A program made the position numbers and the translations under genes. Below the pieces are notes generated by a model, which was not told where the DNA came from, searched no databases, and saw only the letters and a list, made by a program, of their open reading frames with translations. A stretch of 64,000 nucleotides of DNA from Cordilura impudica (Eukaryota > Arthropoda > Insecta > Diptera > Scathophagidae), in the NCBI GenBank assembly GCA_963682025.1, contig OY821520.1:134858738-134922737 (forward strand), written 5' to 3'. Positions 12,336 to 23,639 of this stretch are shown here, in pieces. How positions within the stretch are numbered: position 1 is the stretch's first letter; each line of letters opens with the position of its first letter.

Positions 12336-12465
12336 GCTATACGTATACGATTTTTGGCCCTAGCTTGAATACATATATACTATCTTTCACATGATGCGCT
12401 TCGCTACACCCATCGTAACGAAATAAAAACCTGAGAATATATTTTGTACAAAACTATTTTATTTA

Positions 12466-13165
12466 TTTTTGGTGATTTTTTAATTTGTTGATTTTGAGCG
12501 ATTTTTGATTTAGGCAATTTTTAACTTTGGCGATTATTGTTTTTTGCAGTTTTTTATTTTGGCGATTTTTGATTTTGGTGATTTTTGTTATTCGCGACTT
12601 TCGGTTTTGCGATTTATGATTTTGGAGATATTTGTTATTCACGGCTTTCAGTGTTGGCATTTTTTGATTGAGGCGATTTTTGTTATTCGCAATTTTCGGT
12701 TTTGGCAATTTTTGACTGTGGCGATTTTTGTGTTTTGCGATTTTTTTTTTGGCGATTTTGGTTTTAGCGATTTTTGGTTTTGGCAATTTTTAACTTTGGC
12801 GATTATTGTTTTTTGCGGTTTTTTATTTTGGCGATTTTTGTTATTCGCGACTTTCGGTTTTTGCGATAAATGATTTTGGAGATTTTTGTTATTCGCGAAT
12901 TTCAGTGTTGGCATTTTTTGATGTAGGCGATTTTTATTATTCGCGATTTTCGGTTTTGGCGATTTGTGACTTTTTCGATTTTTGTATTTTGCAATTTTTG
13001 ATTGTGGCGATTTTTAACCTTGGCGATTATTGTTTTTTGCGGTTTTTTTTGGCGATTTTTGATTTTGGCGATTTTTATTATTCGCGGTTTTGGTTTTTGA
13101 TGATTTTTGTTATTTTTTGTGGCTTTTGTCATTGGCGATTTTCGGTTTTGGTTTTGAGATTAGGG
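12466..13165 (+). repeat. GCGATTTTTG minisatellite, first array
   Basis: About 700 bases of irregular tandem repeats built from TTTTGGCGATTTTTG and TTATTCGCGACTTTCGG words. Higher-order copies of ~270 bases are visible inside the array. Long open frames on both strands (Lys/Asn-rich on minus, Phe-rich on plus) are by-products of the repeat and not genes. It forms the start of the first unit of the tandem duplication described for 12,541-18,698. Confidence 0.85.
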
Positions 13166-13387
13166 ATTCCGATTAACATAGTTTCAGAACTATAATAATA
13201 ATATATGTTAAAATTCACTTTATATGGGAGGTGCCACGCCCACTTAAAAAATCCAAAAAAAATATAGTCTATTTTTCCTTCCCACCTACTGTTAGTTACC
13301 TACTGTAAAAATTTAAAGACGATCGGTCCAGTGGTGTAAAAACGGACAAGCGTACAACCATACATACAAAACTCAATTTTTATTATA

Positions 13388-14489
13388 AAGGGTGATTTTT
13401 TAGCTATTATCTTTTTGGCAACACTGGTTTAAACAGCTGACGCACGTTTCGTGTTTTGTTTCATTGTCAAACATCTTCAGTTTGGTCTATAATTTAACCA
13501 TGAATCGTCTTACAAACGAACAACGCTTGCAAGTTATTGAATTTTATTATCAAAATGCGTGCTTTGTTAAGAAAGTTCATCGCGCGCTTCCTCCATTTAA
13601 TGGTCAGTTTAATCGACCCACTGAAGCGGCTATTCGGGCTATTGTGACTAAATTTCGCACCAAATTTACATTGTTGGACATTAAACCACTGTATCGGACA
13701 GTGTTAATGATGACCATCAATTATCGATTCGTCGCCGTTCGCAGCAATTGGGCCTCTGTTACTCAACAACGTGGAAAATTTTGCAGAAGGATTTAAGTGT
13801 GAAGCCTTTCAAAATACAGCTGGTGCAAGAATTGAAGCCGAACGACCTAACGCAACGTAGAATTTTTGGTGAATGGGCTCTTGGAAAGTTGGTCGAAGAT
13901 CCACTTTTTTACCGAAAAATTGTGTTCAGCGACGAAGCTCAAAGATGATGCGTATCGTAACGTAACTGTGAATGGTGAGCGCTACCGAGAGATGATATCC
14001 AACTTTTTTTGCCCAAAATGCAAGAGCTTGACTTGAATGACATGTGGATTCAACAAGACGGTGCCACATGCCACACAGCACGCGCAACAATGGACTTATT
14101 CAGAGGCGAGTTCGGTGAACATTTTATTTCACGTTCGGGACCGGTCAATTGGCCGCCTGGAACGTGCGATTTAACGCCTTTAGACTATTTTTTTGTGGGG
14201 CTATGTTAAAGCTCATGTCTATACAGACAATCCCGCTTCAATTGACGCATTGGAAGACAACATTGAATCATTTTTTCGTGAGATACCCGCCGAAATGTTG
14301 GAAAGAGTATGCCAAAATTGGACTAAGCGGATGGACCATTTGAGGCGCAGTCACGGTCAACATTTGCATGAAATAATCTTCAAACATTAAGTACTATCGA
14401 TTCAAATAAAGATTTCATGAATTTTTCTGAATTTTATGTGTTTTTTTTATTATTATTAACTTTCTTATAGCTCTTAAAAAATCACCCTT
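13388..14489 (+). mobile_element. DD41D mariner, internally deleted
   Basis: Bounded by inverted repeats AAGGGTGATTTTTTA... and ...AAAAAATCACCCTT and flanked by TA (13,386-13,387 and 14,490-14,491). Unit 2 of the tandem duplication (near 16,930-16,950) carries the exact unoccupied TA site. At 1,102 bases it is about 200 shorter than the intact relative at 40,880-42,185. Confidence 0.92.
13500..14390 (+). pseudogene. DD41D mariner transposase, deleted and frameshifted
   Basis: Starts like the intact copy (MNRLTNEQRLQVIEFYYQN) and keeps the N-terminal helix-turn-helix region, then loses about 60 bases near 13,692-13,705, shifts frame, continues through ELKPNDL and FSDEA (first Asp), and loses about 160 bases directly after it (near 13,941). 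The second Asp box (QQDGATCHTA, near 14,055) and third box (CDLTPLDYF, near 14,165-14,190) survive in other frames, and the end DHLRRSHGQHLHEIIFKH is intact. It cannot encode an active transposase. The deletion removes the segment between the first and second catalytic residues. Confidence 0.9.
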
Positions 14490-14544
14490 TATATAAGATA
14501 TATATCATGTAGTTTGGCTAAAAAATTATCCACGTGCATCCGGT

Positions 14545-16020
14545 ACTGGAAGGCATATTAGCACTGATGTTGAAATAGTATTTTTCGAAGCTAGCTAGTC
14601 CATGACTAACCTTTTCGGCTCATCGGACTGTTTGGGAGTTTTCCCTGCTCAATGATCGACCGTATGGCTTTCGCAGAATTCGTTCTACGGAAGATTTGCT
14701 AGCTTTTCTTACAGAGCGTTGTAGTCGATCCATTAAAAATTTTAGACAAAGCTAAGTGGCAGGACTTTCGGCGCTGTCCTCATAGACATAGTGCATCTAA
14801 ACGTCTTCTATGCGAACAAAGTAACTCTATTTTGAATTCCCGGGCACCGCTGGCTGGAGTGGGATGAGATCGCGGACACTAGCCAAATTTGCCTCTGATA
14901 TTCCTATAATAATTGGAACTTTGGTCTTAGGCAACATAAATTACTGATAACCCCCTTCGCATATAGGAGTTTATTGATTCATGCCAGGAAGTTTCTAAAA
15001 TGATTTCTTATGAAACACTACAAATGAACTATCACGTACGTAGCATTAGCCTGACTACTACGGCTCTGTGTCGTCTGTATCTGGAAAATTACCAGACCAC
15101 GAAATACATTTTAAGTACGTGCTCGCACTTTGTAGAAACAGAAGACGAATTTTATATGGGGAATTTCTAAGTCCATAAAGACATAAAACTTTTTGCTCTA
15201 CCTTCTGTACAAATGTTTATAAGAAATGTGGAATAACTTAGGATTCAGGGCACAAAAGACGGTATATCTGATCTCCTTATATATTCACTTTTCTCAGGCA
15301 TACCACAAGGTTCTGTTAATTTACTTCCTCTTTTAACTCTCTCACTTAAGGACCTTCTTAGTGAAACGTTTAATAACATGTACTCTTTCCAGATGACGGA
15401 AACATTTTTCCATAATTTTCTTTCAATCGAAAGCCAAGCCTTTTTGGGTTGGGGGGAGGGGGGGGGGCAAAAGGCAGACAATGAATGATACACTCAATTA
15501 AGACCTTTTAACAGTCACGAAGTGTGACAATCGATTTTAATGCCCGCAATACCCAATGGTGTTTGTTAAGCCATGGGCCGTGGGGTATCAGTTTCATTAC
15601 TATATATTTATAGTATAGGTATTGAGGAATCGGATGCTCTTGATGTTGTCGGCATTACATTTCTATGTGATGACCGTTAGAATAATTTTTTTTTTTTTTC
15701 AAGAAACATTTAGGCGTCTTGGCTTTATAAACCGTAGCAAAAATTACTTCACTTCCTCTGATCTCCTTACCATCTATACCACTTATATGGAATACAACTG
15801 GATCATGGACAAAGAAGGGCTCATTAATGAAAGTAGGATTTTAAATTCTATTAACTCGTCGGACCATTCATCGGAATGTGAGTTGTGTAAAACTGTTCTA
15901 TAGAAATTATCATGAAAAATATTCTGCCGAGTAAAGTACACTCATTCCAAGAACCCACTGAACCGCACAACTCATTATAGAGAAAATTCGTTTATGAGTA
16001 GAACTATATTGCTGATTAAT
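14545..16020 (+). pseudogene. Decayed non-LTR reverse transcriptase in unit 1
   Basis: Pieces in order on the plus strand match the LINE at 24.7-27.9 kb: SLLNDRPYGFRR (about 14,650), a GIPQGS-like box (about 15,297), SFQMTE replacing the FADD box, GFINRSKNYFTSSDLLTIYTTYMEYN (about 15,720-15,800) and NRTTHYRENSFMSRT (about 15,960-16,010). Frames shift repeatedly and stops interrupt. A G-run near 15,450-15,465 and a T-run near 15,670 are local expansions. This is an old relic of the same or a sister LINE family. Confidence 0.75.
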
Positions 16021-16165
16021 CTTTCAATGATATTTAATCTAAAATTGGTTTACCAATAATTTTAAGCAATAAATTCCATCATAACTCTGAGTATCGGAAA
16101 AGTCTTTTTTGATAATTTTTCTCTTAAATAAATTCCTCTAAAAGGTTACATTTTTACTTCTCCAA

Positions 16166-16705
16166 ATTTTTTGCGGTTTTTTATTTTGGCCATTTTTGAT
16201 TTTGGCGATTTTTGTTATTCGCGACTCTCGGTTTTGGCAATTTTTGACTTTGGCGATTTTTGTGTTTTGCGATTTTTGATTTTGGCGATTTTGGTTTTAG
16301 CGATGTTTGATTTTGGCAATTTTTAACTTTGGCGATTATTGTTTTTTGCGGTTTGTTATTTTGGCGATTTTTGTTATTCGCGACTTTCGATTTTTGCGAT
16401 TTATGATTTTGGAGATTTTTGTTATTCGCGACTTTCAGTGTTGGCATTTTTTGATTTTGGCGATTTGTGACTTTGGCGATTTTTGTATTTTGCAATTTTT
16501 GATTGTGGCGATTTTTAACTTTGGCGATTATTGTTTTTTGCGGTTTTTTATTTTGGCGATTTTTGATTTTGGCGATTTTTATTATTCGCGATTTTGGTTT
16601 TTGACGATTTTTGTTTTTTTTTGTGACTTGATTTTGACGATTTTTGTGTATTACGATTTTTAATTTTGGCGATTTTTGTTATTGGCGATTTTCGGTTTTG
16701 ATTTT
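16166..16705 (+). repeat. GCGATTTTTG minisatellite, second array
   Basis: Same word set as the array at 12,466-13,165, about 540 bases. Its open frames on both strands are repeat artefacts. Confidence 0.85.
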
Positions 16706-16999
16706 GAGTTTAGGGATTCTGATTAACGTAGTTTCAGAACTATAATAATAATATATGTTAAAAATTCACTTTATATGGGAGGTGCCACGACCACTTGAAA
16801 GATCCAAAAAAATATAATCTATTTTTCCTTCATACCTACTGTTAGTTACCTACTGTAAAAAATTAAAGACGATCGGTCCAGTGGTGTACAAACGGACAAA
16901 CGTACAACCATACATACAAAACTCAATTTTTATTATATATAAGATATACTTATATCATGTAGTTTGGCTAAAAAATTCTCCCGAGCACGTGCCATCCGG

Positions 17000-18540
17000 T
17001 ACTGGAAGGCATATTAGCACTGATGTTGAAATAGTATTTTTCGAAGCTAGCTAGTCCATGGCCAACCTTTTCGGCCCATCGGACTGTTTGGAAGTTTTCC
17101 CTGCTCAATGATCGACCGTATGGCTTTCGTAGAATTCGTTCTACGGAAGACTTGTTAGCTTTTCTTACAGAGCGTTGTAGTCGATCCATTAAAAATTTCG
17201 GCGCTGTCCTCATAGACATAGTGCATCTAAACGTCTGTCTATGCGAACAAAGTAACTCTATTTTGAATTCCCGGGCACCGCTGGCTGGAGTGGGATGAGA
17301 TCGCGGACACTAGCCAAATTTGCCTCTGATATTCCTATAACAAGGACCTGAGCCGTATTGTGAGGTAAATTGGTTCAATATAATGTCTTTAATTAGAGAC
17401 TCGGAATATACTGAATAATTGAAACTTTGGTCTTAGACAACATAAATTACTGATAACCCCCTTCGCATATAGGAGTTTATTGATTCATGCCAGGAAGTTT
17501 CTAAAATGATTTCTTATGAAACACTACAAATGAACTGTTACGTACGTAACATTATCCTGACTACTACGGCTCTGTGTCGTCTGTATCTGGAAAATTACCA
17601 GACCACGAAATACATTTTAAGTACATGCTCGTACTTTGTAGAAACAGAAGACGAATTTTATATGGGGAATTTCTAAGTCCATAGAGACATAAAACTTTTT
17701 GCTCTACCTTCTGTACAAACGTTTATAAGAAATGTGGAATAACTTAGGATTCAGGGCACAAAAGACGGTATATCTGATCTCCTTATATATTCACTTTTCT
17801 CAGGCATACCACAAGGTTCTGTTAATTTACTTCCTCTTTTACCTCTCTCCCTTAAGGACCTTCTTAGTGAAACGTTTAATAACATGTACTCTTTCTAGAT
17901 GACGGAAACATTTTTCCATAATTTTCTTTCAATCGAAAGCCAAGCCTTTTTGAGGTTTGGTGGAGGGGGGGGGGGGCAAAAGGCAGACACTGAATGATAC
18001 ACTCAATTAAGACCTTTTAACAGTCACGGAGTGTGATAATCGATTTTAATGCACGCAATACCTAATGGTGTTTGTTAAGCCATAGGGCCGTGGGGGTATC
18101 AGTTTCATCACTATATATTTATGGTATAGGTATTGAGGAATCGGATGCTCTTGATATTGTCGGCATTACATTTCTATGTGATGACCGTTAGAATAATTTT
18201 TATTTTTTTTTTTTTTTTTCAAGAAACATTTAGGCGTCTTGGCTTTATAAACCGTAGCAAAAATTACTTCACTTCCTCTGATCTCCTTACCATCTACACC
18301 ACTTATATGGAATACAACTGGATCATGTACAAAGAAGGGCTCATTAATGAAAGTAGGATTTTAAATTCCATTAACTCGTCGGTCCATTCATCGGAATGTG
18401 AGTTGTGTAAAACTGTTCTATAGAAATTATCATGAAAAATATTCTGCTGAGTAAGGTACACTCATTCCAAGAACCCACTGAACCGCCCAACTCATTATAG
18501 AGAAAATTCGTTTATGAGTAGAACTATCCATATGTTGATT
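17000..18540 (+). pseudogene. Decayed non-LTR reverse transcriptase in unit 2
   Basis: Counterpart of the unit 1 relic with the same order of fragments: SLLNDRPYGFRRIRSTED near 17,105, the IPQGS box near 17,810, and GFINRSKNYFTSSDLL near 18,240. It differs by several private indels, including an extra ~74 bases near 17,341-17,414 and loss of a short stretch near 17,195. Not functional. Confidence 0.75.
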
Positions 18541-18698
18541 AAACTTTCAATGATATTTAATCTAAAATTGGTTTATCAATAATTTTAACCAATAAATTCC
18601 ATCATAACTCTGAGTATCGGAAAAATCTTTTTTAATAGTTTTTCTCTTAAATAAATTCCTCTAAAAGATTATATTTTTACTTCTCCAAATTTTCATCC

Positions 18699-19185
18699 AA
18701 TAAGTTAAATTTAAAATTATTATTTTTGAAATTTTATGGTGAAAGGTGAACTAATTTTTTATGTTTATACGATACCAAAGATATATCGAAAGAAAATTGA
18801 AGATAAAATGGCTTTTCAATTCAACCGGCCATTCAAAGTGTATGCAAATGCCACGAGTAGATGATGCATACTTATATAAAAATTAAAAATATAAAACTCC
18901 CATAAGAAGATCAAATGTATACCAAGATAAATGGAAAAAATAAACAAACATTGAATTCGTCGTACAACACAACACATGCACAATAGGGTTATAACTATAG
19001 AGGGGGAAACAAAAAGAAACAAGTTGTGGTATTTTATTTTAAAAGTGAACTATAAAAGTAATTCAAGAAACAATGTAAGACAATGCGCAGCCATAAAATA
19101 TATTGAAAATCAAAAAATAGAATGATGGTAAAAAATAATATCTGTATAAGGAAAAAAGCCAGGCTGGTTGGACTAATGGCCTAAA
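18699..19185. other. No recognised feature
   Basis: Unique AT-rich sequence after the tandem duplication; the open frame at 18,816-19,022 has no recognisable motif. Confidence 0.45.
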
Positions 19186-19189
19186 CACA

Positions 19190-19330
19190 GTTCAGAGTTT
19201 ATATAAGTCTGTCATTCCGTTTGTAATAATTTGAAAAAATCTGGATCCCATAAAGATTCATATATATTATTGATCCTTATAATAAGGGGAGTTGATATAA
19301 CGATGTCCATCTGTCTGTCGGTTCTATAAT
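19190..19330 (+). mobile_element. 5' fragment of DINE-like family 2
   Basis: Matches the start of the 35,866 copy: GTCTGTCATTCCGTTTGTAA, then a GATCCTTATAA...GGGGAGTTGATATAACGATGTCC block and the (GTCY)n stretch. Truncated after about 140 bases. Confidence 0.6.
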
Positions 19331-19424
19331 TCCAAAATTTTAATGAAAAAGTAAAAAAAAAAATAAAAAATTAAAGTTTTCTATGGGTTCTTGCTGTTGT
19401 TGTTATTGTTCTAAATATCTATAA

Positions 19425-20305
19425 TATTAATAGGCTAGGCGATTTTTTGTTACCGATGTAAGTTTCACAGTTTTACCCCGATTTTGACAAAAAAAAATAT
19501 ATCATTTGAAAGGTGTTTCTTTTTAGCTGTTACACAGATTTACAGATTTTCATCGTCTGGAATATTTTTTTGGAGTTATGATCGTTTAAAGTTGCTACTA
19601 ACACATACATAAAATTATACAATGTACATTGTACATTGAAGTCGTGTAGCCGCTGTCGTCTATGTGTTTCATGAGAGAGTTCGGCTTCCTGGTGCCATTA
19701 TGTATATGTGTGTGTAAACAAAAATATACGATATCCCAGTTAGCATTTGAAAGATTGTTTTAACAAAAATCACCTTACTGAGTCTTCTTCGACCAGTTAG
19801 CATTTGGAAGATTGTTTTAACAAAAATCACCTTACTGAGTCTTCTTCGACCACTTTTGATGATCAAAACTGATTATCGCATGCGCGATTAAAAAAAGACT
19901 CGAAGATAATTCACGCTTACGCTTAAAAACTGATTTATTGAAAAAACACCAACAAATTGTACAGAAATAAAATAAATATGACTTGAAAATGAGTCGAAAC
20001 TGATAAAAAGCGAGCCACAAAAGACTCTTCAAGAAGAGTCGTGGATATGGTACCATTTTCTCCCGACAAAACAGTCTTTTATGATTCGAAAATGAGCGCA
20101 TATATGATTGCTTTAATCGCGCAGAGGAGTCGAAAAAGACTCGAATGTGATCATTAGTTGCAGAAAATGCTAGCTGGGGTTATGTGTGTGTTTATTAAAT
20201 TTGTAAATGTGTTTGTGTGTTGAGTTTGTTTTCTTCATTTAAAATGAGTTGAATTGTGAAGCATACCTTTAGGGTCTTTATTAAAAGTGCTGGAATCTGC
20301 TAGTA
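19425..20305 (-). mobile_element. Family-3 dispersed repeat interrupted by other DNA (copy 2)
   Basis: The 3' half (minus orientation) lies at about 19,425-19,630 and the 5' half at about 20,180-20,305; together they reconstruct the ~375-base family. Between them sit about 100 bases of unassigned sequence and a 444-base inverted-repeat element. Confidence 0.65.
19735..20178. mobile_element. MITE-like element with CCCAGYTAGCATTT termini
   Basis: A 444-base non-coding insert within a family-3 repeat. Its ends are inverted: CCCAGTTAGCATTT at 19,735-19,748 and AAATGCTAGCTGGG at 20,165-20,178 (one mismatch). The first 57 bases inside the left end are tandemly duplicated (19,738-19,794 and 19,795-19,851, one mismatch). 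GAGTC/GACTC words recur through the element. No clear target duplication, so the superfamily is not assigned. Confidence 0.65.
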
Positions 20306-20621
20306 CTATTAAAAACATCAAATCTTGTCATTTTTCTGAAGCTTTTAATAGCTCAGCCATCTTAAAACTGTCATAGACGAATATCAGTTTTTTAATTGTA
20401 GTACGGCTTAATCGATTTTTATTCTCGTTTAAGCTTGACCCAGCAATGGAAGGCCTAATCCAATAACACAAAAATATTTTTTTATTTATTTATTTATTTA
20501 ATTCCATTTCCTGTACAACAAGATAGAGTCTTATATTTAAAGTACGGGAACGTATTGCATTACAAAGAAAACATTTTACAATATAATTAATTATTAACAT
20601 AACATTTTTAGTATAACAAGC

Positions 20622-20997
20622 AGATTCCAGCCCTCGAAATTCGAGTGCAAATTCTAGGAAATTTAATTTTTTCATTAAATAAAGACCCTAAAGGTATGCT
20701 AATCAATTATAGCTAATTCGCAAATCAGCACAAAAAACAAACTCATTTTTATTACAAACACATTAACAAATTTTATAAACACACACATAGCATTGTATAA
20801 TTTTATGTATGTGTTAGTAGCAACTTAAAATGCAATTAACTCAAAATAAAGGAAAAAATTTTAAAAAGTGTAAATCTGCAAACCGGCTAAAAGGAAATGC
20901 CTTTCAAATAATATACGTTTGGTCAAAATCGGGATAAAACGGTAGAACAAAACATCGGTCACAAGAAATCGCCTAGCTTATTAATATTATAGATATA
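20622..20997 (+). mobile_element. Family-3 dispersed repeat nested in the LINE 3' end (copy 3)
   Basis: Starts near CAGATTCCAGCCCTCGAAATTCGAG and ends near CTTATTAATATTATAGAT. LINE 3' sequence continues on both sides, which shows the insertion is younger than that LINE copy. Confidence 0.75.
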
Positions 20998-21018
20998 ACA
21001 ATATTGATAAAAAATATA

Positions 21019-22340
21019 CTATTTAAAAAAGCCAAATAAAAAGGTTTTGAAACTTTTAGCATTGCTGTGTTGTTGTTGACTTATTGGAAGATTGTTCCAA
21101 AGACGAGCGGCATGTACATAAAACTGCCATTCAGATACTAGGCATTGATGCCTTGGAATTACAATATTTCGGTTTCTTGGCGATTGGAAACAACGGATTT
21201 TGTCAAATATATATTTGGGTGTTTGTCTGTTTATTATTTTATGCAAAAATGTAAGAGTGCGAATTTTCAACAGATTATCAAGAGAGACCCCGTAAAGATT
21301 ACTGGAAACAGAAGAAACATGATCAAATCTTCTCTTCTCTTCTCTTCTCCTATTACTAACTGCATCACAGCTTCCAAATAGCTCACACCCATACAACAGG
21401 GAAGGAATCAGATACATCTTGGTAAGTAAGGCCTTTATTCTTAAAGGGGTGAAATACTCTGTGGACCAGACAGCTCGTAGTTTTGCATAAGTTTGACCAA
21501 CCAGTGAATTTATATGATCAGTCCATGGCAAATTGCTATTGAAAGTTATCCCTAGATTTTTGGTCGTATTAACAATTTCAATTTTCTGGCCATTTAAAGC
21601 AATTTTCGAATAACAATGCATTTAGATTTCTGGGGATTCAAACAGAGTCTGTTAGCATTAGCCCAAAGGTAGATTATGTTTAAGTCGTCATTTAGAAGGG
21701 TTATGCCTGAAGCAATATTCTGAACTGGGCTACTTAAAGTGAGTTGCACGTCTTACAATTGGAGAGTTGCTTTGGCAAATCATTTGCGAACAAGGAAAAT
21801 AAAATTGGATTTAAAATAGAGCACTGAGGCACTCCCCTAGTAAGGGATAATCTATCTGATCATACACCGTTTACAAATACTGATTGCGTGCGGTTCGAAA
21901 GATATGATGATATAAGTTTGGTTGATGTATCCGTAAATCTAAAAAAGTTTTCAAGTTTTCCAATGATTATATCATGGTCTACCGTATCGTAGGCCTTAGA
22001 ATGGTCTAGAAGCACTAAAAAGTTTATATTTCCATTTTCCAATCCTTGCCGTATGTACTCACTAACTTCCACAAGAGCCGTAACGCAGCTATGGCTCTGA
22101 CGAAAACCAGATTGCGTACTGCAAAGCAAATTTTGTGTATTGACATATGAAATCATTTGTTTATACAACAGTTTTTCCAAGACTTTCGATAGAAAACACA
22201 ATATGGCTATAGGTCTGAATTCTCCATTTGACCTAGGTAAGGGCACAATTTTTGCATGTTTCCAGTTTAGCGGGTACATACAAGACATTATAATAGTATT
22301 AAACAGATGAGTAACATACGGCAAAATAGTGAAGTTAATT
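21019..22340 (-). pseudogene. CR1-group reverse transcriptase, YADD box deleted
   Basis: Two open pieces (22,340-21,860 and 21,621-21,019) plus linking frames give box order: LNWKHAKIVPLPR, FRPIAILCFLSKVLEKLL, TQSGFRQSHSCVTAL, LLDHSKAYDTVDHDII, a damaged GVPQGSIL-like box, then LSNCK joined directly to VQLTLSSPVQN. The catalytic YADD, expected between the last two, is missing, so a small deletion near 21,757 removed the active site. The C-terminus has RQTPKYIFDKI and VHAARLWNNLP, typical of CR1/Daphne-like LINEs. Frameshifts near 21,620-21,860 add to the damage. Dead copy. Confidence 0.8.
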
Positions 22341-22485
22341 TGGAAAAAAAAAACAACTTTAAAGTAAAAAAAATAATAGGAAATTATACTTTTCAAAAAG
22401 AAAAACAATTAACTCTAAATATAAATGGTATTAGAACTTAAGGGTTAAGTAACTGTAACCGTACCCAACATTGGTTATAATATTG

Positions 22486-22545
22486 AGTTTGAAACACAGG
22501 TGGAGAATAACAAAGATTCGGCGCAGCCGAATTTAACACACTTAC
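22486..22545 (+). mobile_element. 3' end fragment of DINE-like family 2
   Basis: GGTGGAGAATAACAAAGATTCGGCGCAGCCGAATTTAAC... repeats the terminal hairpin TTCGGC-nnn-GCCGAA and following bases of the family-2 copy ending at 39,395. Only the last ~60 bases are present. Confidence 0.6.
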
Positions 22546-22594
22546 ATATTTATTTTCTTTTTAAACTCTTTCTTTTAATTCAATCTCTCTGTCT

Positions 22595-23210
22595 GTCTGT
22601 CGTGAGGCAACCCCATTCCCCCTTATCCAATTGATCTGAAACTTGGCCCATAGTTTTGTTGTGACAACAGATTACTTTTGGGATCACGCACAGTCACGCA
22701 TAGTCATGCACAGTCAAGGAGTGATCTAAATGTCATTGCCCCTCATCCGATCGAACTGAAACTTGGTCCATACACTTGATGTGAAGAAAATATTAACTCT
22801 GACTTAGTCACGCACAGTAACGCACAGTCACGGAGAGATTTAAAATGGATTTTTCCTCATCCGATCGATCTGAAACATGGTCGATATACTTGCTGTAAAG
22901 AAAGATTAACTTCGACATAGTCAGGCACAGTCACGCATACTCACGAACAGTCACGGAGTGATTTAAAACCCATTTCCCCTTATCCGATCGATCTGAAACT
23001 TGGTCGATAGACATGCTGCGAAAAACGATTAATTTTAAGATAGTCACACTCAGTCATTCATAGTCACGCACAGTCACGGAGTGATTTAAACCCCACTTCC
23101 CCTCATCCGATCAATCTCAAACTTTGTCCATAGAATTGTTGTGACCAAAGATTTTAAAATAGTCACTCAAAGTCATGCACAGTCACGGAGAGATTCAAAA
23201 CTCATATGCA
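22595..23210 (+). repeat. ~120-bp tandem array, five units
   Basis: Five diverged units start near 22,610, 22,733, 22,850, 22,971 and 23,093, each with CCTCATCCGATCGATCTGAAAC followed by a run of 10-base AGTCACGCAC sub-repeats and CGGAGTGATTTAAA. No coding frame. Phrases of the form 'CATCCGATCGATCTGAAACTTGG' also occur in DINE-like elements, so the array may have grown from one. Confidence 0.8.
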
Positions 23211-23639
23211 TAAGGAAAGAAAGATTTTTAATAAAAACTTTGTTTTTATCGGTTAGATTATTTGAAGACTGAATTTGTACATTCACAAATGAAAAATAGA
23301 GTTTTGGCTTTTTTCGGGAATAAGCATCATCCCTATAAACTTTTAGGTCTTAGGCAATCCCTATTAAAATTGACAGCTCGTTTTCAAAACTAAGATATGT
23401 TTATGCAACATGAAGCCGCCACATTGTTTATAAACACTTTTTGACATTAAAATATGTATTAAGTATTATAAAGTTTATTTTTAAGATTAATTATGACACA
23501 AATAAACACAATCCAGCTAAATCATACTTAAATTAAATATTTCATATATGAACAATTTTTTTAAATTGTGTGATTAACATTTTCATTTTAAACATACACC
23601 AATTAAAACATATTGACTTCGAAATGTTCACTAAGACGT
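23211..23639. other. No recognised feature; LINE target side
   Basis: AT-rich spacer ending in AAATGTTCACTAAGACGT (23,622-23,639), the left target duplication of the next LINE. Confidence 0.5.

Larger units (their letters stand above)
12541..16165. repeat. Tandem segmental duplication, unit 1
   Basis: Minisatellite, a GTGCCACGCCCACTT-containing linker, an inserted mariner and a decayed LINE, repeated in the same order and orientation at 16,166-18,698. Without the mariner the unit is about 2.52 kb, matching the 2.53 kb of unit 2. Both units end with CTTCTCCAAATTTT. Each carries private indels, for example a stretch present only in unit 2 near 17,341-17,414, so the duplication is not brand new. 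Confidence 0.85.
16166..18698. repeat. Tandem segmental duplication, unit 2
   Basis: Direct copy of 12,541-16,165 lacking the mariner. The minisatellite portion (about 16,166-16,705) is followed by the same linker, the empty mariner target and the LINE relic. After CTTCTCCAAATTTT the sequence becomes unique (CATCCAATAAG...), marking the right end. Confidence 0.85.
20465..22345 (-). mobile_element. CR1-like LINE, 5'-truncated, with nested repeat
   Basis: Minus-strand LINE from about 22,345 to a (TAAA)n-type tail at about 20,505-20,465. A family-3 repeat (20,622-20,997) is inserted in its 3' untranslated region. Tetranucleotide tails are common in CR1-group LINEs. The 5' part including any endonuclease is absent. 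Confidence 0.75.

Noticed and set aside
12463..13195. Several Lys/Asn-rich and Phe-rich proteins on both strands
   Set aside because: They translate the GCGATTTTTG minisatellite; both strands are open because the repeat lacks stop codons. The same applies to 16,181-16,663.
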